A stretch of DNA of 64,000 nt from Pipra filicauda (GCF_003945595.2 NW_024104348.1:496001-560000), one strand, 5' to 3'. Positions 11,801 through 24,704 are shown, counted from the first letter of the stretch. Translations and numbers: made by a program. Notes: generated by a model not told the origin, from the sequence alone.

Positions 11801-14800
11801 CATCAGAGACGACTCATCAGTGTTACCTTAATGCTCCTTTTCTACAGTATAGCTCACAGAGTAGGTAGACTAAAAGACTGCCCTTGCATTTCTGAGAATT
11901 CAACATTCAGTGTGAAAGCCTCTACAAAAGAAGCCTCCATAATGTGTGGTGGGGCACCCAGGTAAACGAATGTAATTCCACATAAATTCTGAATTACAGA
12001 CAATTTATCATCATGGCTGTGAAACCAGGAATGGTGCATAGGGATCTATAGTCAGAGCATTAGGGGTCTGTTAACAGATGGTAATTAGTTCTATTTTAAG
12101 GATGGCTAGGCAAGTCAGCTCTTTTTGTGAAAAGAAAAAAAATATTAAGGACAAGGTCATTTTCTGAGACATGAAACCCTTTGCGGTTGTTTTCACTTTG
12201 TGATCAACTACAGGCCACGGAAGACATGTTACTGTTGTCTGGAAGCAGTACACAGAATGTAAATGTGACTGAAAGTTTTTATTGATTTTCAAGTGAGGAG
12301 AGATAGATATTCATGTGCCAGATTACTTTAAAATGCCTCACATCACAAGGCACAGCTTGTTGTAGAAATAGCAACAGAAGTTATAGAAGCCTGCACTGAA
12401 AATACCAAAGTTGAATGCAGTGAAAAGGGTTTGTTGCAGATCACTGCATAAAGAGATATGAAGATACAAAGCCAGAGAAGCGTGAACTTCCCATTGTGAT
12501 TTTTTACTGGTTTTTACTATCATTGCTGCTGCATAAGCGTCTGCCTTGCTGAATAGATCAGGGTTCCAGTGATGCACAACTAAATAACAAGTGATACACC
12601 CCCTTACGAGAAACTCCTCAAGATGGACACAAAATGGAAAGGAAAAAAAGAGACTTGGTACTTTCAAGCTACTTCACATCACCCTGGCAAGTGCATGAAA
12701 ATCTGTTGAGGAAAAGTTGGGGGGAGCCACAGTCTCCATTATCAGTGCTCATAATACATTTCTTGTAGGGAAAGTAGCTGTGCCAATGGATGACCTCTTC
12801 TCCTCCCCAGCATCATCTTGACTGACTCTCTAGTGAGAAAGAACAAAAACCAGAAAGTGCTAATCAACTATAAACCCAGTTATTTTTAGGCCCTTTTTCA
12901 GTATTAGGCAGTAAGCTGAAATTCACAAGAAAAAGTAGAGCTCCACTATTTTTAGAGGCTAATTATTAGCAAAAATAACCAGAGTATTCTTTCTGTACAA
13001 ATTATTTTCTTAAATTAGCAGAAAATTTAATGGAAGGCCTCCTCTGCTTATCAAATTTCTGATGCGCTGATCTCTGAAAGTCACTTTGCTGCTGATATGC
13101 CAGTCTTCTCTTCCCCTCTCACTGAGTTTCAGTTGTTTCACAACAGTTCTAGGGAGACATTATATTCTGTAGCCTTTGCTGAGCTTTAGTATGGAGGAAG
13201 GGAAAAACATTCAAACGACCCCCTACTCCATATCCTAGCCAAGCTTTTGATCTACACTTCAGTGTAGTTTCAGATGCACTTCAGCTCTAGAAGGCGTCCC
13301 TGTTTTCAAGGTATCCAAGTTTATTACTTCTTACCCTCTGCAGAATAAATGAGGACAGAAAGGAGAAGACTGAGAAATGGTAATTCCTGAGCTGAAGTGC
13401 CAGAGAAAATCAGCACAATGACTTACAGTCCAGCACTGCTTCAGAACTACCAGCAAACAGGCACCAACATTGAATGGAAGTCAATTTGGCACTTCAATTT
13501 GTCAACTGGCAAAAAATAGCCTATTTCCCTGCACAGAGCAATGACACCCTGCCACCTCCTTTGAAACTGTACTTCAGTGGATCTTAATATGTTATAGCAC
13601 AGATTTTCTCTTGGTCACCTGGCAGTCTTTTTTTCTTCTGTGTTGATTTTAAGTCCATCTCATTGTGTGACTTTGAAGGAGTCAGTCGTCTCTTAATGTG
13701 GGTTATCAGAGTATTGCTTCCTCTTGCAATGGACAAAACCCCTAGAGGTGGAACGTAACTCTCTGAATCAACCCCTACAAATGAAGAAGGCTCGCTGGAG
13801 ACAGGTAAGGATGAAGTGCCCATGAAATTCAGGGAATAATACAGGGTGTGACTGACCACATCTGTGGCAAAGAAACTGACTTCGAGTGGATCAACTTGTG
13901 GTTTAAATGAGCACAAATATCTCCCTGGGTTAGCCAGATTTGCATGGGGGGAAGTGATTACATAGCTCAGACCAATGTAAAGTTCAAGAGTTGAACAACC
14001 AATAATTTCAATGAGAGCATTGGGCTTCAGCTTACTTCTACTCATGTTTTCCTTCCTGGTAACAGGGTCAGTGAGCATATTACAAAAGCACACTCATATT
14101 GTGATTGAACTGCAATCTTGTCTTTTGCTAAGTGTAACATACATTTGTATTGCATTTTCGGTGTATTTTGTATTTCTGTACCAAATCAGAAATCCCATGT
14201 AAAGTCAACTGCCTTCAAATAAGATATTAATAAGTCATTTGAGATTTAATGTTACACCCTCCATGCATGGAGCATTGAAAAGAAACTGACCAAGAGCATA
14301 TTAAACTCTAATGCCTATCCTCAATTTTTATTTTCATTTGTAATCATTGGAATAAAACTCTTGTGAGGACATTCAAAGCTTATTTTTTTACCAGATGTAA
14401 GGGGTCCAACTGTAATTAAACCCCTGGGGGAGAAACTGGCAGAAAGCCTTAAACTTGTGCTCAGGAGCCACAGCTTCTAAAAGGAAATCAGTGGCTTTTC
14501 TGCCTTTCAAACATGGTAAAGTGTATGGTAGGAAAATTCTGACTCTGTTCTCTCCTGGGCACCTTAAGTTCAGGAAGACACTTTCCCTCAAGACTTATAA
14601 TGAAGAGTTCATCTTCTCTTCCCTCTCCAGGCTTCTCTGGGAGTCAGAATGTATGAATTTTATACTGAATGTTTTCAGGTTAGTTAAAGTATCACAAACA
14701 GCTGACCTTGAGCCACCTCATTGCTATAGATTAATGGGCTGTCTCCATCCTGGGTTTTGCTGTTACAATGTGCCTTCCCTTCCTTGCTTGCTGCCACTTT

Positions 14801-17589
14801 CATAAGGGATTGTCAGCACTTTGTGCCTCAGCACTTCCATTGATGCTGATTCACAAGGCAGCATATGTTACTGTGCGCTGAGTGCATGCTTGGCTAAGAC
14901 AGAAAGGAAACTCTTGACTGATTTATGAACGCAACATAGAACGCTTTGTCCACAAAATACAACCTGTAACTGTCCTGAGAGTTGTCAATGCCTCTTTTGC
15001 AACAAGCAACTGCTACTTGCACCACACAGTGTCAGCTGAAGCTGAATCCTTCCTGCAGGTCTCAGGCATGCAAGGACAATCTTCATTCTGCTGCCCAATT
15101 TCTGTACACATGCCCCTTTGTGCTTTTCTGTTGACATCCCTTCTGGGTTCTGATTCTTCCTTCTTCTGTGAGAAGATTTGGCTCTGCCAAATGCATTCAC
15201 AGGAGCAGCTGGGTAGCGAGACCTCCATGTACATGCATGAGTGGTTCATCTTTCCCTTTACTTATGCAGTAATAGAGAAGCAACACAAATGATTGGGGTG
15301 GAATAAATACAGACAAGCAAAACAAATGATTGCTGCAGAATCAGTACAGACTGAAGTATTTCAACTTAGAAGAGCTGTAGATCAAAAAGGAAATTACTAG
15401 TGACAACATGAGCAGAAAATGTAACTGACAGTAGAAAGATCTGTATAACTGGGCTTCTGTTCAAATTAGCCTTGCATTGATGCTGTGTAAATAGGTTGAT
15501 TAGCATGACGACTGATGTTCTCTGATTGAAGTGCTTCTGACCTGTGAATTTCAATGATTCATGTGACTTTTCTGAACCTGAAAAGCTTAAGAGAGTGTCT
15601 CAGCTTTAGAAAGGTTTTTACTATTCACAGTTGTGAAGAAACCTTGAAAAAACTTAGTAAAAGTTTCTGTGTACTGAAAGGCCTATAAAAGGAACACATT
15701 GACGCAAATTCAGTGTCTTTTTATAGCTAGTCTTATCACCTTTCCACATATAAGGTTGCCATTATTGTTCTTTAGCCACAGTATGGGCACAGCATGACGT
15801 ATTGCAATGCAAAATTCTTTGTTGCACTAACCCCATCTGTGTTCTGATGATGGAACAAACCTTCAGTTTTTCTTGCCTTTTGATGTGCTGTCAGCCAAAA
15901 AAACCCTAAAGTAAATAAAATTAAAAAACAATGACAAAAACAGGGAGTTAAAGGATAAGACTGAAAGTTTCACTTGCTGGTTTTCTGAACATTGACATGA
16001 TCTGAAAAAACGGGAAAAAAAGAAGAACAGAGAAATAACAGAAGTAAAAATGGTGTTTCATTTCAAGGTGATTCAAGGTTTTATTGACATGGAAGAATTT
16101 TTTTTTTTTTCATTTTTGGAACATGTCAAGCTTCATGAGATCCTGTTTCTTTAAATATTTCTCCTGTTCATGGAATGATTGGCAACTGAATGGGATAGAG
16201 GAGAAGAAGCATCCGCTCTCACTTCTGAACTGGCTGCACATTCAGAATTAATGGGTAGGGAGAGCCTTCTAATGAAGAGAAGATTCTGAAAATGCAAAAA
16301 AACGGAAAAAAAGTAGGATTTTTCATAGGAGTGTGTTTTCAGGACTGTTATACAAATGAAGAAATACTGTGCTTGGTTTGTTAATATTACTGAAGGTTGG
16401 CCGCCAAGCCACCTTAGGCTCTGTTTAGGATCCATAGAAAGAAAAAGGTTTCTTTAAAGTATGATTCAGGTTTGAGGTGGGCAGAGTTGCAATTCAGACG
16501 TGTTTGTCTCTGCTGATTAGACAGGACAAGCAGACCATCAACTCAGACACCTTGTTAAAGCATTTGAATTTATGAGCAGATTCCAGATCCTAGTTAACCC
16601 ATTCAAAGAATAATTAATATCTTATTTTCATAAGATTTGTTGATCCAATGATAGAGAACATTGGGACCCTAGCCAATGAATTGTGCATGCTTGTTAAAAC
16701 AGCACGGAAATCAAATTACTGTAATCAAGAAGATTCCAAAAGAGTGATTTGAATTTCAACTCTTGAACCTTTTCAGGAACTTAAGCATTGCAAAAGGCTT
16801 GTAAAAATGGTTCTTTTATAGCCACAGAATCACTGGAGGTAAAACCTTTCAACAATACATAAAAAAGGGCTTATTTTTCTCCTTTTAGTGACAATATAGT
16901 AATTTTCAGCAGAACTCTGAAGCATGATGCAAGTCAGAGGAATGCAATGTTCTGCCACCAGCAGAACACAAATTGTGTATTACAAACAATAGGGTTTGCT
17001 TTGGAGACCATACCATGGAGAAAGATCTAAATGATTAAAAATTGAAGGAAGAAAAACAGAAACTGACAACAGCATCTCCCCTATCTCCTTAAAAAGGTCC
17101 AAATAAATAATACTATCTTTATGTAACCTAGGATTTCTCACTAAAAACGAATGATAAAGCAGGATTTTGTTTTTTAAATTTGTGTCAGTGAAGTCATATC
17201 CAGAAGTTAAAAAATTTAAAATAATGCAAAGTAATAAAAGCTAAATATAGAATTGTTGACTAGTACCTTAAGTAATCAATTGACATAACTTCCTTGTTCT
17301 GGATTGTACTGACTGTACAATCCAGCAACTGTAATAAATCATTGGTCCTTTTTATTTTATTTAGGGCTCAGTTCATCAGGTGTAAAAAACCCCAGAGTCG
17401 ATAGAGATGTGAACATACTCAGCATTTCACAGGTTTAAATGTTTGAGGAAAACCAGGGACTGTGTTTCTTTATTACAGATTTACCAGATTTTTAAAATAT
17501 CAACCAAGGAAAGAAGATGAATGTGATATATTAAATAGATACATAAAACTCTAAGCCCTTCAATTTTATTTATATCTTGTGTTTGATTT
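8816..17589. other. Unique non-coding stretch with one unexplained 169-codon ORF
   Basis: I recognise no mobile element in these 8.8 kb. An (AAAT)n microsatellite lies at 9549-9577. On the minus strand, 13584-14093 is open for 169 codons without similarity that I recognise. A frame of this length is mildly unexpected by chance in DNA of this composition but not impossible. Everything else is short spurious frames, and homopolymer runs such as the T run near 16100. Confidence 0.55.
9549..9577. repeat. (AAAT)n microsatellite
   Basis: About seven uninterrupted AAAT units. It is a candidate length-polymorphic locus with no apparent function. Confidence 0.95.
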
Positions 17590-17872
17590 CACAGAATCAC
17601 ATACCCGTTGAGGCTGGAAGGGACCTCTGGAGGTCATCTGGTCCAACCTCCCTGTTCAAGTAGGACTACCTCAGGCAAGTTGCCTACGTCTTTGCCCAGA
17701 TGGCTTTTGATTATCTCCCAGGATCTCCACAGTCTCCCAGGACAATCTGTGCCAGTACTGTCATCCTTCAGTAAGACAGCATTTCCTGGTATTCAGAAGG
17801 AATCTCCTGTGTTTCAGTTTGTACATGTTGCCTCTGATCCTGTCATTGGGCACCACTGAACTGAGCCTGGAT
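17590..17872 (-). mobile_element. CR1 fragment, older subfamily
   Basis: Read on the minus strand this ends with a CR1-type 3' terminus (ACAGAATCA at the left edge, then GGAAGGGACCTCTGGAGGTC). The interior corresponds to the C-terminal reverse transcriptase coding region, heavily mutated with stops and indels. It lacks most of the terminal octamer repeats, so it is an old insertion. Confidence 0.88.
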
Positions 17873-17878
17873 CCATCA

Positions 17879-17996
17879 TACAATCACAGAATGGTATGGT
17901 CTAGAAGGACCTTAAAGATCATCTTGTTTCAACCTCTCTGCCATAGGCAGGGACACCTTCTACTGGACCAGTTACCTCGAAGTTCCATCCATGCAC
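17879..17996 (-). mobile_element. CR1 3' fragment, immediately adjacent to another
   Basis: A second CR1 3' end begins at CAATCACAGAATGG, continues with AAGGACCTTAAAGATCATC, and loses similarity near 17996. It is head-to-tail with the fragment at 17590-17872. This could be two independent insertions, since the two 3' UTRs differ in sequence. Confidence 0.85.
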
Positions 17997-18605
17997 GTGC
18001 ATAATCACCATCAAATTTTAAGCTGGAATAGCCAATGACTTGGGAGGCCTGGGGTCCAGGTCAGGGTTCCCTGGGCAGGGGGTCTGTGCCGCTATACCTG
18101 GGGAGACTTGTGAACATGAAGCACATAAGGGACAAGTGTGGGAGTGCTGCGTATTTGCAACAAACACCAAGCTGGCAAGTGGAGGATCCTGTGGGGAACT
18201 TTCTGGCCTCTGAGATGTGTAGGTGTTAGAGAATTTAAGAAAACAAAACCAATTGTATTTAATTGCTGAATCAAAGGTATGAATGCTTGGAAGTGATCTA
18301 AACTGAAACAGACAAATATTTTTAAATGCTCCCTTTCTGAATTGGGAGTCTCTATTCCTAACAGCTCACCAAGTTAGTTGAATTTAAACATATTTTAGAG
18401 CTCTGTTAGTGCTGTATCTAAAATATGAGTTTGTTATTTCAACTTGAAATGGAAGGGTTTATCCTCCTGTGATTCTCCACAACTAAACTGAGTTTTGTCA
18501 GAACACCCATACTGAGGAACACAGTGAATATAAAGGAGGTAAAGGAATTTAAAGCTAGGACTTTTCCATGAAACTGCCTTTTTAAATACAGAGTTTCTCT
18601 GTCAA

Positions 18606-18629
18606 CATATATATATATATATATATATA
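18606..18629. repeat. (TA)n microsatellite
   Basis: About eleven TA dinucleotides, typical of simple-sequence expansion in AT-rich intronic or intergenic DNA. Confidence 0.93.
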
Positions 18630-18820
18630 AAAATCTGATGTGGTATAAGACTTTAACCAGGATTTTATCATTCTACCATGTATGAGCCCACATAGGCACA
18701 ATAGTGTCTTCTCTGACACAGTTTTATTAACACTGACAACATGGGTGCACATGTGTGCACAAAGAAATGAATGTTACAGCATAATATGCAATTCAAATTT
18801 TGTGTAAATATAAAACATTG

Positions 18821-18856
18821 TGTGTATAGGTATATGTATGCATATACCTATACACA
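18821..18856. repeat. Perfect 16-bp inverted repeat (hairpin)
   Basis: The arms 18821-18836 and 18841-18856 are exact reverse complements around a 4-base TATG loop. The arm reads TGTGTATAGGTATATG. It lies just left of a CR1 copy in TG/TA-rich DNA, so it may have grown out of a microsatellite. Confidence 0.9.
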
Positions 18857-18877
18857 TACACCTGGTAGGTAATTTCC

Positions 18878-19400
18878 AGAATCATAGAATATGCCAAGTT
18901 GGAAGGGACCCACAAGGATCATCTAGTCCTACTGCTGACCCCGCACAGGACCATCCCCAAGAGTCACACCATGTGCCTGAAAGTGTTGTCCAAATGATTC
19001 TCAAACTCTGTCGGGCTTGGTGCTGTGACCACTTCCCTGGGGAGCCTGTTCACTGCCCAAACACCCTCTGGGTGAAAAACCTTTTCTTAATATCTAACCT
19101 AACTCTCCCCTGACACAACTTCAGGCCATTACCTTGGGTCCTGTCTCTGGTCACCACAAAGAAGAGATCAGTGCCTGCCCCTCCTCTTCCCCTTAAAAGG
19201 AAGTCGTAGACTGCAATGAGGTGTTCCCTCAGTCTCCTCTTCTCCAGGCTGAACAGACCAAGCGACCTCAGCCACTCCTCATACGGCTTCCCCTCAAGGC
19301 CCTTCACCATCTTCATTGCCCTCCTTTGGACACTCTCTAACAGCTTAATGTCTTTCCTATGTTGTGGTGACCAAAACTGTACATAATATTCAAGGATTTT
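18878..19400 (-). mobile_element. CR1 fragment with decayed reverse transcriptase tail
   Basis: The minus-strand element ends at AGAATCATAGAAT on the left. Its interior encodes the C-terminal part of CR1 ORF2. A 120-codon frame on the minus strand (19050-19412) still shows CR1 residues such as HRKDIKLLESVQRRAMK and [15 protein letters not shown], then loses the frame before the 3' UTR. It is 5' truncated. Its 3' UTR differs from that of the intact copy at 7.1 kb, with more decay, so it belongs to another subfamily. Confidence 0.95.
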
Positions 19401-19750
19401 GTAAGTAAGCATACTAATGAGTGTTTAAGGAACTGTGGCTGAAATGAAAAATTATCACAATGGTAAGGCAATTATTGAATTCTTACATAGCATAGCCCTG
19501 CTCACTCAGAACTAAGGTTGTATATTGCATTTGCATTTTAGTTCTAAGATGAGGAGCAGAGTAACTTTCTTGATTTGAAATAGTGTAACTGAATATCTTT
19601 TGGTAATTCATTAATTATCAGACTCTGGAACTACACTGGATATTAACATTTTTTTTAATGGTGATGGTATCTTGTAACTGCATTGAAGCAGTTAATTAAA
19701 CTTAAATATCAAGTTTAAAAATTCCAGTAAAAGAAAGCTTCTCATAAGTC

Positions 19751-20339
19751 TGCCTCCTAGTTTCAGCTGGGACAGAGCTCATTATCCTCCTAGTAGCTTG
19801 TACAGTGCTGTGTTTTGGATTCCGTATGAGAATACTGTTAAAAACACAGTGATGTTTGGTTGTTGCTGAGCAGTGCTTACTCTAAGGTGAGGACTTTTCA
19901 GTGCCTCATGCTCTGCCAGAGAGGAGGTGCACAAGAAGCTGGGAGGGAGCATAACCCAAAGGATAGCTGACCCAAACTGGCCAAGGGGATATTCCATTGA
20001 ACATCATGCTCAATATATAAACCGGAGTGAGATGAATGGGAGCCGCTGATCACTGCTCAGGGATGGGCTGGGCATCAGTCAGTGGGTGACAAGAAACTAT
20101 ATTGTGCATCACTTCTTTTTCTCACTCTCTCTCCATTTCATTAAAATACGTATTATTAGTAATAGTATCAGTAGTTGTTATTATTATATTATACTTTCTA
20201 TTATTATACTCTTCTTATTTCAGCCTATGAGTTTTATGTTTTTTTCCTCCTGATTCTCCTCCCTATTCCCCCAGTGAGTTAGAGCAGTGAAGGAGCAGCT
20301 GTGTGGTACTTGTTTGCCAACTGGTGTTAAACCACGACA
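19751..20339 (+). mobile_element. Solo LTR, avian ERVL-like family A
   Basis: This 589-bp stretch aligns along its length with the two LTRs of the provirus at 61.1-63.7 kb. Shared blocks include TTTCAGCTGGGA near the 5' end, CAGTGCTGTGTTTTGGATT, AACTGGCCAAGGGGATATTCC, a TATATAAAC box at about 20015 that may be the promoter TATA element, an ATT-rich block at 20150-20215, and GTTAAACCACGACA at the 3' end. It begins with TG and ends with CA. No internal region follows on either side, so it is a solo LTR left by recombination. The 5-bp flanks (AAGTC and GTTTG) do not match, so the target duplication is lost or the ends are slightly misplaced. Confidence 0.85.
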
Positions 20340-20472
20340 GTTTGCTTAGTAATGGAGAAAGAAATATTAATCTTTCTTCAGATTGTAAAGGTAATCATGT
20401 ATACTTTGAGACTAGTCTTCATTTATAGCAAGGCCAACACATATGTTCTTAACCGCTCTGCAAATTTAGCCT

Positions 20473-20952
20473 AATCATAGAATCATAGAATCAGCTGGGT
20501 TGGAAGGGACCTCCGAGATCATCAAGTCCAACCCTTAATCCAACACCATTGTTGTTACTAGACCCTGGCACTCAGTGCCACATCCAGTTTCATCTTAAAA
20601 ACCTCCAGGGACAGAGAATCCACTGCTTCCCCGGGCAGCCCATTCCAGTGTCTGATCACCCTCTCTGTAAAGAAATTCTTTCTAATATTTAACCTAAACC
20701 TTCCCTGGCACAACTTGAGACCATGCCCTCTTGTCTTGCTGATAGTTGTCTGGGAAAAGAGACCAACCCCCACCTGTCTACAACCTCCTTTCAGGGAGTT
20801 GTAGAGAGTGATGAGCCTCCTCTTCTCCAGGCTAAACAGTCCCAGCTCCCTCAGCCTCTCCTCATAGGACTTGTGCTCGAGTCCCTTCATCAGCCTTGTT
20901 GCTCTTCTCTGGACCTGCTCCAGGACCTCAATATCCTTCCTGAACTGAGGGA
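20473..20952 (-). mobile_element. CR1 fragment with decayed reverse transcriptase tail
   Basis: On the left it carries CATAGAATCATAGAATC, the reverse complement of the CR1 terminal repeats, then the 3' UTR and the C-terminal ORF2 region. A minus-strand frame at 20558-20971 still reads as CR1 (for example [11 protein letters not shown] and [17 protein letters not shown]) with one short deletion relative to the intact copy at 7.1 kb. It appears to be the same or a sister subfamily to that copy and is 5' truncated at [11 protein letters not shown]. Confidence 0.96.
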
Positions 20953-22805
20953 ATGAAGTATACTTGCTCATATTTGGCCATTAAATATTATTTGGTTTTG
21001 TTTCACCTAGTGTGAGAAATGTCATTGGAAAAGACTGAGATTAATAACCTGTCAATTCCAGGCTTGGAATATTTGTTCTGAAGAGGGCTGCAAATGCCTC
21101 ACTTGACTTAAAGGTGTTTGCAGCAGTTATTTAAGAAAATGGATATGTACCTATCATTCAGAACAGAGGTAGTACCACTAGTTCAGTGGACTTACACCTG
21201 CTCCATATTATATAAGGTAGATAAGGAAGGTTTTTAAATACCCTGCTGGCATGGAACTTGATTCTACAATAAATAACCATGCTGAGTGCTACTGACACAC
21301 ATGAGCAAACCAGTGTGTTCAGCATTTCTTGCATTATTAATCAAACATTTACTGAAGTGTTCAAAAATCTTCAGTGAGCTATGTTAACTACAGTGGGTTC
21401 TATAACACACCTGTTAAATACATAGTGTATTTCAAAAGCAGTTGCTGAGAGTCATGTTGATATAAATCATACCTTTTTAGCTTTATGTTAATAATCGAAT
21501 AAGCTTTTGCTATTTTAGACCCATCTTTTAAATACAGTTAAGAAAGGGATACACGAAAGTACACTCCTAACATTTTTATACAGTCACAAAACAGTATGAT
21601 GAAAACTCTATTCTTGAGCAAAACCACTGGTGATTCATTGTTCTATATACAATTTTATATATAGATGTGAGCTGGTTTTGAATCTATATAAATCGCAAAT
21701 AATTCTGCTGAAACTGTTGCATTTACATGAGGGTAAACCTGTCTTGAGCTTAGAATGCCTTTGTTTCCAGTAGGCATGGTTAGAATACTCAGTTTCACCT
21801 GGTGGAAATAGGTCTTGCAAACATAAATACTTTTGTCTTCCCTTTTACAAGGCAACAAAGACATATTTTATAAGCACTAAGGAGCAATATCTTTTTTTGT
21901 TGAGAAAGGAACAGATCTAAAAGATAGAAGGATGGCACAGAGATTTTTTTCTTCAATAAAATAATGGTACTGAGGTTACAAGAATAGTTTCACATTTTCA
22001 TGAAAATCTCACAATAGGTGAAAGCACTTTCTTTACTTAGATCCTTATCTATCTTTGTCTTCCATCAAGTTTATCTACTTAAAAAAAAATCTCTTAGAAA
22101 AGCAGGACAGAGATTCATTGTCATATATGGAGAAAACAGAAATATAAACCCATTAGCCTAATTTCACAATTTTTAGGCTAACCTCCATTAAAACAGCATA
22201 CACGCTGTCCATGATACTAGTATTATTAAAAAAATCTAAGAAACGTGAGATGGAGTTTGGCACTGGAGGCTTGAATTAATCTCTTGGTACTGAATAAGAG
22301 ATTCAGATAGGTAGCAGGACATATGCTTCAAACCGCCTTGAAAATTACAATCAGCTTTTTGATTTAATAGAATATAAAGATTCAGCAATTCAGATATAAA
22401 TAGAAAGGTAATGTAGTTGAAAGAGCAAGCTAGGAAAATGATCTTCTCAGTAATATTTCAGGTTCAGCAATGACAATGTGACGGTGAGGTGAGGTGAGGT
22501 GAGAGCCAGAGGAAGTGCCTGACGTGGAGCTGTGGTGAGGTGGAGCTGAGGTGCTGCTCAAAATCCTGACATGGAGATTAGTGAGGAGTGTTGCATGTTT
22601 TTCAGGCTCTGCTTATTTGAATGGTGATTGAGGTGGGTTTCAGATGTGTGTGCAAAGGTGTAATAGTGGGGGAAAAGCTTTTGTTGTCAGCCTCTCTCAC
22701 AGTATTGTAAATCTGTTATTTGCGAGATTAATAATTGATTAATTATATCATGCAATGGTCATGGGCCTGAGAATACGACCTGTAAGAAGAAATTACTATG
22801 TGCTG
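20953..22805. other. Unique AT-rich stretch
   Basis: I see no gene or recognisable element. Near the right end a short (GGTGA)n array lies at 22483-22503, embedded in GGTGA/GGAGC-like degenerate sequence up to about 22560. Confidence 0.6.
22483..22503. repeat. (GGTGA)4 microsatellite
   Basis: Four uninterrupted pentamers followed by diffuse variants such as GTGGTGAGGTGGAGCTGAGG up to about 22552. It is a short array of the kind that can expand. Confidence 0.85.
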
Positions 22806-23098
22806 AACTTGTTTGATTTGTGAAAGAGTAGACTAAGGGACAAACTAATAGCAGCCTGCAACTACTTGAAAGGTAGTTACAAAGACAAGGGGACCAAACT
22901 CTTCTCAATAACGGCAGACGATATAACAAGGTGCAAAGGTCACAACCCGCTGTTTTGGAGGTTCAGATAGGACAACAAGAAAAACTTTTTCACTGAGAGG
23001 TCTGTGCAGCACTGGAATAGGTTGCCTAGAGAGGCAGTGGAATCTTTGTGCTTGTTATTTTCAAGACTTGGCTAGAAACAGCAATGGCTAACATGCTG
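22806..23098 (+). mobile_element. Old CR1 fragment (ORF2 C-terminal region)
   Basis: The plus strand aligns by eye with the CR1 ORF2 tail: GACTAAGGGACAAACTAATA, then AACTACTTGAAAGG, then ACTGGAATAGGTTGCCTAGA and GAGGCAGTGGAATC. The 3' terminal repeats are missing and the frame is destroyed. It resembles a different, older subfamily from the intact copy. Confidence 0.85.
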
Positions 23099-24422
23099 GT
23101 GACTATTCTACACTGCGTATGAGGTTGCATGAGATGTTCTATAGCAGTTCTTTCTAATCAACACGTCTGTGTTTCTGCATACCATTGTGATCCCTATTTA
23201 TATAGGCCTCAGTGGTGTTATTCCTGATATATCCTAATGTAACTCAGAGTAAAAAAAAAAAGAAGTACGTATCCTGTGCTTCAGACAGGCTCATGTCTAA
23301 GATAGGGCACATCATGACGTATGTGGTTCTCAAACAGAAATAGTTCAGAATGTGTTACAGGAAGGGTAATTACTTCCCTGTTTGTGACTGAGGAGAAGAA
23401 AATCGGCAGCTAGTCTTTATCCCAAGCTGGGGTCAAGTTTCACAATGGATTGATGAATAGTACAAGGATGTAACTAGAAACTGAAATAGATGCTAACATC
23501 GCCTTTCTTCCTTTCTAAATGAGAAGGTCTACGACAGAAATAAATTTGGATTGGTGGATTGTTGCTGGAAGGCCCTGGCTTGGTCACATGTTATTCTGGG
23601 CTCTCAGTCTGGGTTTGAGCTCTCCTATTGGAAACATAAGCTGTATGATCAAAAAAGGACAAGAAGGACAGGAGAACTGCAAAGCCACACATGAACCCAA
23701 GTGTGCATTGTGGCCACTGAGAGAATGCTTCAATACTAGTCCTTGGAGACCACTACATATTACTGTTTCCCAATCACTATATGTTTCCTTTCATCATACT
23801 GTTACAAGAGAGGGAAGTGCTACCTTTTCTTTTAAAAAGTCCCAGGTACAATGCAGTCCTCAATACAAGCAGACTTCCAAGCGCATGTCTTAACTGCAGG
23901 GCAGGATATTTTAAGTGAGGGAGAATATTATTTTCTTCACCTTCTTTATTGTGTCTCTGTCAAAAATTTTAACTAAACATTTTGTTCCCAACATAATACT
24001 CTTGCAAAGCTTTTGTTACTGAAATATTCTCTTCATTTTGGAAAGCAAACACATTGAGATTTTATTTATGATCACCTAGCATTTCAAGCTCAAAATACAA
24101 AGCAAAACTATCTCTAATTTCTGCACTAAATAGAGTTTTCAGAAAAGCAAACTTAAAGTGAGTCTGCCTTATTTCCAATTCTGGTCTATAAGTCTCCAAA
24201 TTGTTGATGCAATAAAATGAAGATAAATAGATTTTCTAATCCAGATTTTCAAATTGATTTTTTAAACTATTCAATTTCAAATGACTATTTCAATAATGTC
24301 AAACTATTTTTATAGTTATTTAGATCATGGAAAAACATATCTTTTAAAATTTTTGATTTTTTGATTTTCAAAACTGAGACCTGACAAACCTAGGTCCTAA
24401 GAAATAAATCTATACCTCTTAA
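23099..24422. other. Unique stretch between CR1 copies
   Basis: No recognisable element. A plus-strand open frame of 124 codons at 23519-23893 shows no similarity that I know and no convincing exon borders. Confidence 0.55.
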
Positions 24423-24704
24423 ATCATAGAATCATAGCATATACTGAGTTAGAAAGGGATCATCAACTCCTGATTCTGTGCAGGACACCCCAAGAATCAC
24501 ACCACGTGCCTGAGAGTGTTGTCCAAATGCTTCTTGAACTCAGACAGGGTTGGTGCTGTGACCACTTCCCTGGGGAGCCTCATCCAGTGCTCAACCACCC
24601 ACTGGGTAAAAAACGTTTTCCTGGTGTCCAACCTAAACCTCTCCTGAGTCAGCTTCATGCTGTTACGAGGTCACAAGTGTAAAGAGATCGGCGCCTGCCC
24701 CTCC
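24423..24704 (-). mobile_element. CR1 3' fragment
   Basis: The left edge ATCATAGAATCATAG is the reverse-complemented CR1 terminus. The interior closely parallels the copy at 18.9-19.4 kb (for example GTGCCTGAGAGTGTTGTCCAA and TGACCACTTCCCTGGGGAGC), so both belong to one subfamily. Small deletions remove parts of the 3' UTR and the coding tail. Confidence 0.93.

Noticed and set aside
19050..19412. Stand-alone gene on the minus strand (120 codons)
   Set aside because: The residues are those of the CR1 ORF2 tail, so it is part of a truncated retrotransposon.
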